Source of the DNA: Methylophaga nitratireducenticrescens
Lineage (GTDB): Bacteria; Pseudomonadota; Gammaproteobacteria; Nitrosococcales; Methylophagaceae
Assembly: GCF_000260985.4 (NCBI RefSeq)
Contig: NC_017857.3
Coordinates: 2,905,001-2,969,000, forward strand
Direction: 5' to 3'
Length of the DNA: 64,000 bases
This document shows positions 63,194 to 64,000 of the stretch, piece after piece (the first letter of the stretch is position 1; the number at the start of each line of letters is the position of its first letter). The notes below the pieces were generated by a model, which did not search any database, was not told the DNA's origin, and worked only from the letters and a program-made list of their open reading frames with translations. The position numbers and the translations under genes were made by a program.

Positions 63194-64000
63194 GATTTCA
63201 CTCCTGCTTGCATTTGTTCCTGAGAGGTATTAGATGGACGGTAAACTGGCAAACGCAGACAGAACGTGCTGCCTACTCCCTGCTCGCTATCGAGCCAGAG
63301 CATGCCTTTGTGGGCTCTGGCAACAGACTGCACCACGGCGAGTCCTAACCCGGTTCCAGAAGAACGAGTGGTATAGAAAGGCTGCAATATCTTGTCGTAA
63401 TCAGCTTCGGCGATGCCCGCACCATTATCTTCAATACTGATTTCAATAAACTGTTGTTGACCTTCTTCAGCATAATCAGCATGAATGGTTATTTTTCCTG
63501 TTTGCCCACAGGCCTGACGAGCATTATTCAATAAATTATTCAGAGCACTGACCAAGGCTGGCTGACAGCCATAAATATAACCATCGTTCACCAGATTAAT
63601 GACCTGAACATTGAGCGATTCACTTTCTGGTTGTGCCACAAATTGCTGTACCAGTTCATCAATTAATGCATTTACACTTACCGGCGCAGTGCTATTCATA
63701 TCGCCCCGTGAAAATGCCAGCATGTTGCGAACCAGCTGTTCCATATGGCTCAGACTGTCATGTAAACGACGGGCAAATTTTAGCTGGGTAGTTTGTTCAG
63801 TCTCAGGCTTGAGAAGAGGAGCCAGATATAAAGTGGCTGATGATAAAGGTGTACGAATTTGATGCGCCAGACGTGCCGCCATTTCACCCATAGCTGATAA
63901 TCGTTGCAGATGCGCAACCTTACGTTGTAACTGACGTGTTTCGGTAACTTCCTGCAAAAGAATAATCTGGCCAGGCTCTTTATCAAGCGGGCTGGTTGAA
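63190..64000 (-). CDS. fleS: sensor histidine kinase FleS/FlrB-type, 5' end cut by window
   Basis: The frame is open to the window edge, so the amino end is missing. Visible parts are the end of a likely PAS domain, the dimerisation/phospho-acceptor helix (LAHQIRTPLSSATL, His), and the kinase domain with NNLLNNARQAC, EDNGAGI and GTGLGLAVVQSV. It overlaps fleR by 4 bp. No membrane segment is seen in the visible part, as in FlrB. Confidence 0.93.
   Translation of the reverse strand, partial: STSPLDKEPGQIILLQEVTETRQLQRKVAHLQRLSAMGEMAARLAHQIRTPLSSATLYLAPLLKPETEQTTQLKFARRLHDSLSHMEQLVRNMLAFSRGDMNSTAPVSVNALIDELVQQFVAQPESESLNVQVINLVNDGYIYGCQPALVSALNNLLNNARQACGQTGKITIHADYAEEGQQQFIEISIEDNGAGIAEADYDKILQPFYTTRSSGTGLGLAVVQSVARAHKGMLWLDSEQGVGSTFCLRLPVYRPSNTSQEQMQAGVKS

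Overview
The window reads as a chromosomal segment of a gammaproteobacterium. The ribosomal protein and RNA polymerase sequences are close to those of E. coli and Pseudomonas. A PQQ-associated beta-propeller protein and a formate-tetrahydrofolate ligase point to a methylotroph of the Methylophaga type. That placement is an inference from gene content only; no rRNA gene or methanol dehydrogenase is present to settle it. Nearly everything before 31 kb is on the minus strand.

Region 1 (1-30.9 kb) is the transcription/translation core, read from high to low coordinates: tRNA-Tyr, tRNA-Gly, tRNA-Thr, tufB, tRNA-Trp, secE, nusG, rplKAJL, rpoBC, a terminator, then rpsL, rpsG, fusA, tufA and the S10, spc and alpha clusters down to rpoA, which the window edge cuts. 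tufA runs into rpsJ with only 5 bp between them, so the str and S10 operons look fused. The two tuf genes are almost identical direct copies 16.4 kb apart. Recognisable RNA controls are an L10-type leader before rplJ, a probable L1 site before rplK, an attenuator hairpin between rplL and rpoB, and a terminator after rpoC.

Region 2 (31-40.6 kb) holds the plus-strand run hslV-hslU-DUF971-ubiE-ubiJ-ubiB (ATP-dependent proteolysis and ubiquinone synthesis). It meets fhs, ubiX, mpl and a small membrane protein gene, all on the minus strand. The ubiB and fhs stop codons are directly adjacent inside a 14-bp palindrome.

Region 3 (40.6-43.0 kb) is a poorly coding patch: the exported beta-propeller gene, two small unrecognised ORFs, and about 900 bp with broken reading frames.

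Region 4 (43.0-48.3 kb) is tgt-yajC-secD-secF with a strong terminator, and the divergent pyrF.

Region 5 (48.3-64 kb) is a flagellar and chemosensory cluster on the minus strand: the fleS-fleR type two-component regulators, then fliE-F-G-H-I-J, then a six-gene block not usual at this place, then fliK and a methyl-accepting chemotaxis protein. The block encodes a STAS protein, a CheY-like receiver, a CheA kinase, a CheW, a ParA-like ATPase with an altered Walker A motif, and a soluble protein joining a haem-type globin, a PAS-like domain and a degenerate chemoreceptor tip. Sigma-54-type promoters lie before fliE, before the STAS gene and before fliK, so the block probably belongs to the FleSR/RpoN flagellar hierarchy. 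This block is the best candidate in the window for a little-described system: a cytoplasmic gas- or redox-sensing input to the flagellum. No rRNA, CRISPR array, prophage or intact insertion sequence was seen.
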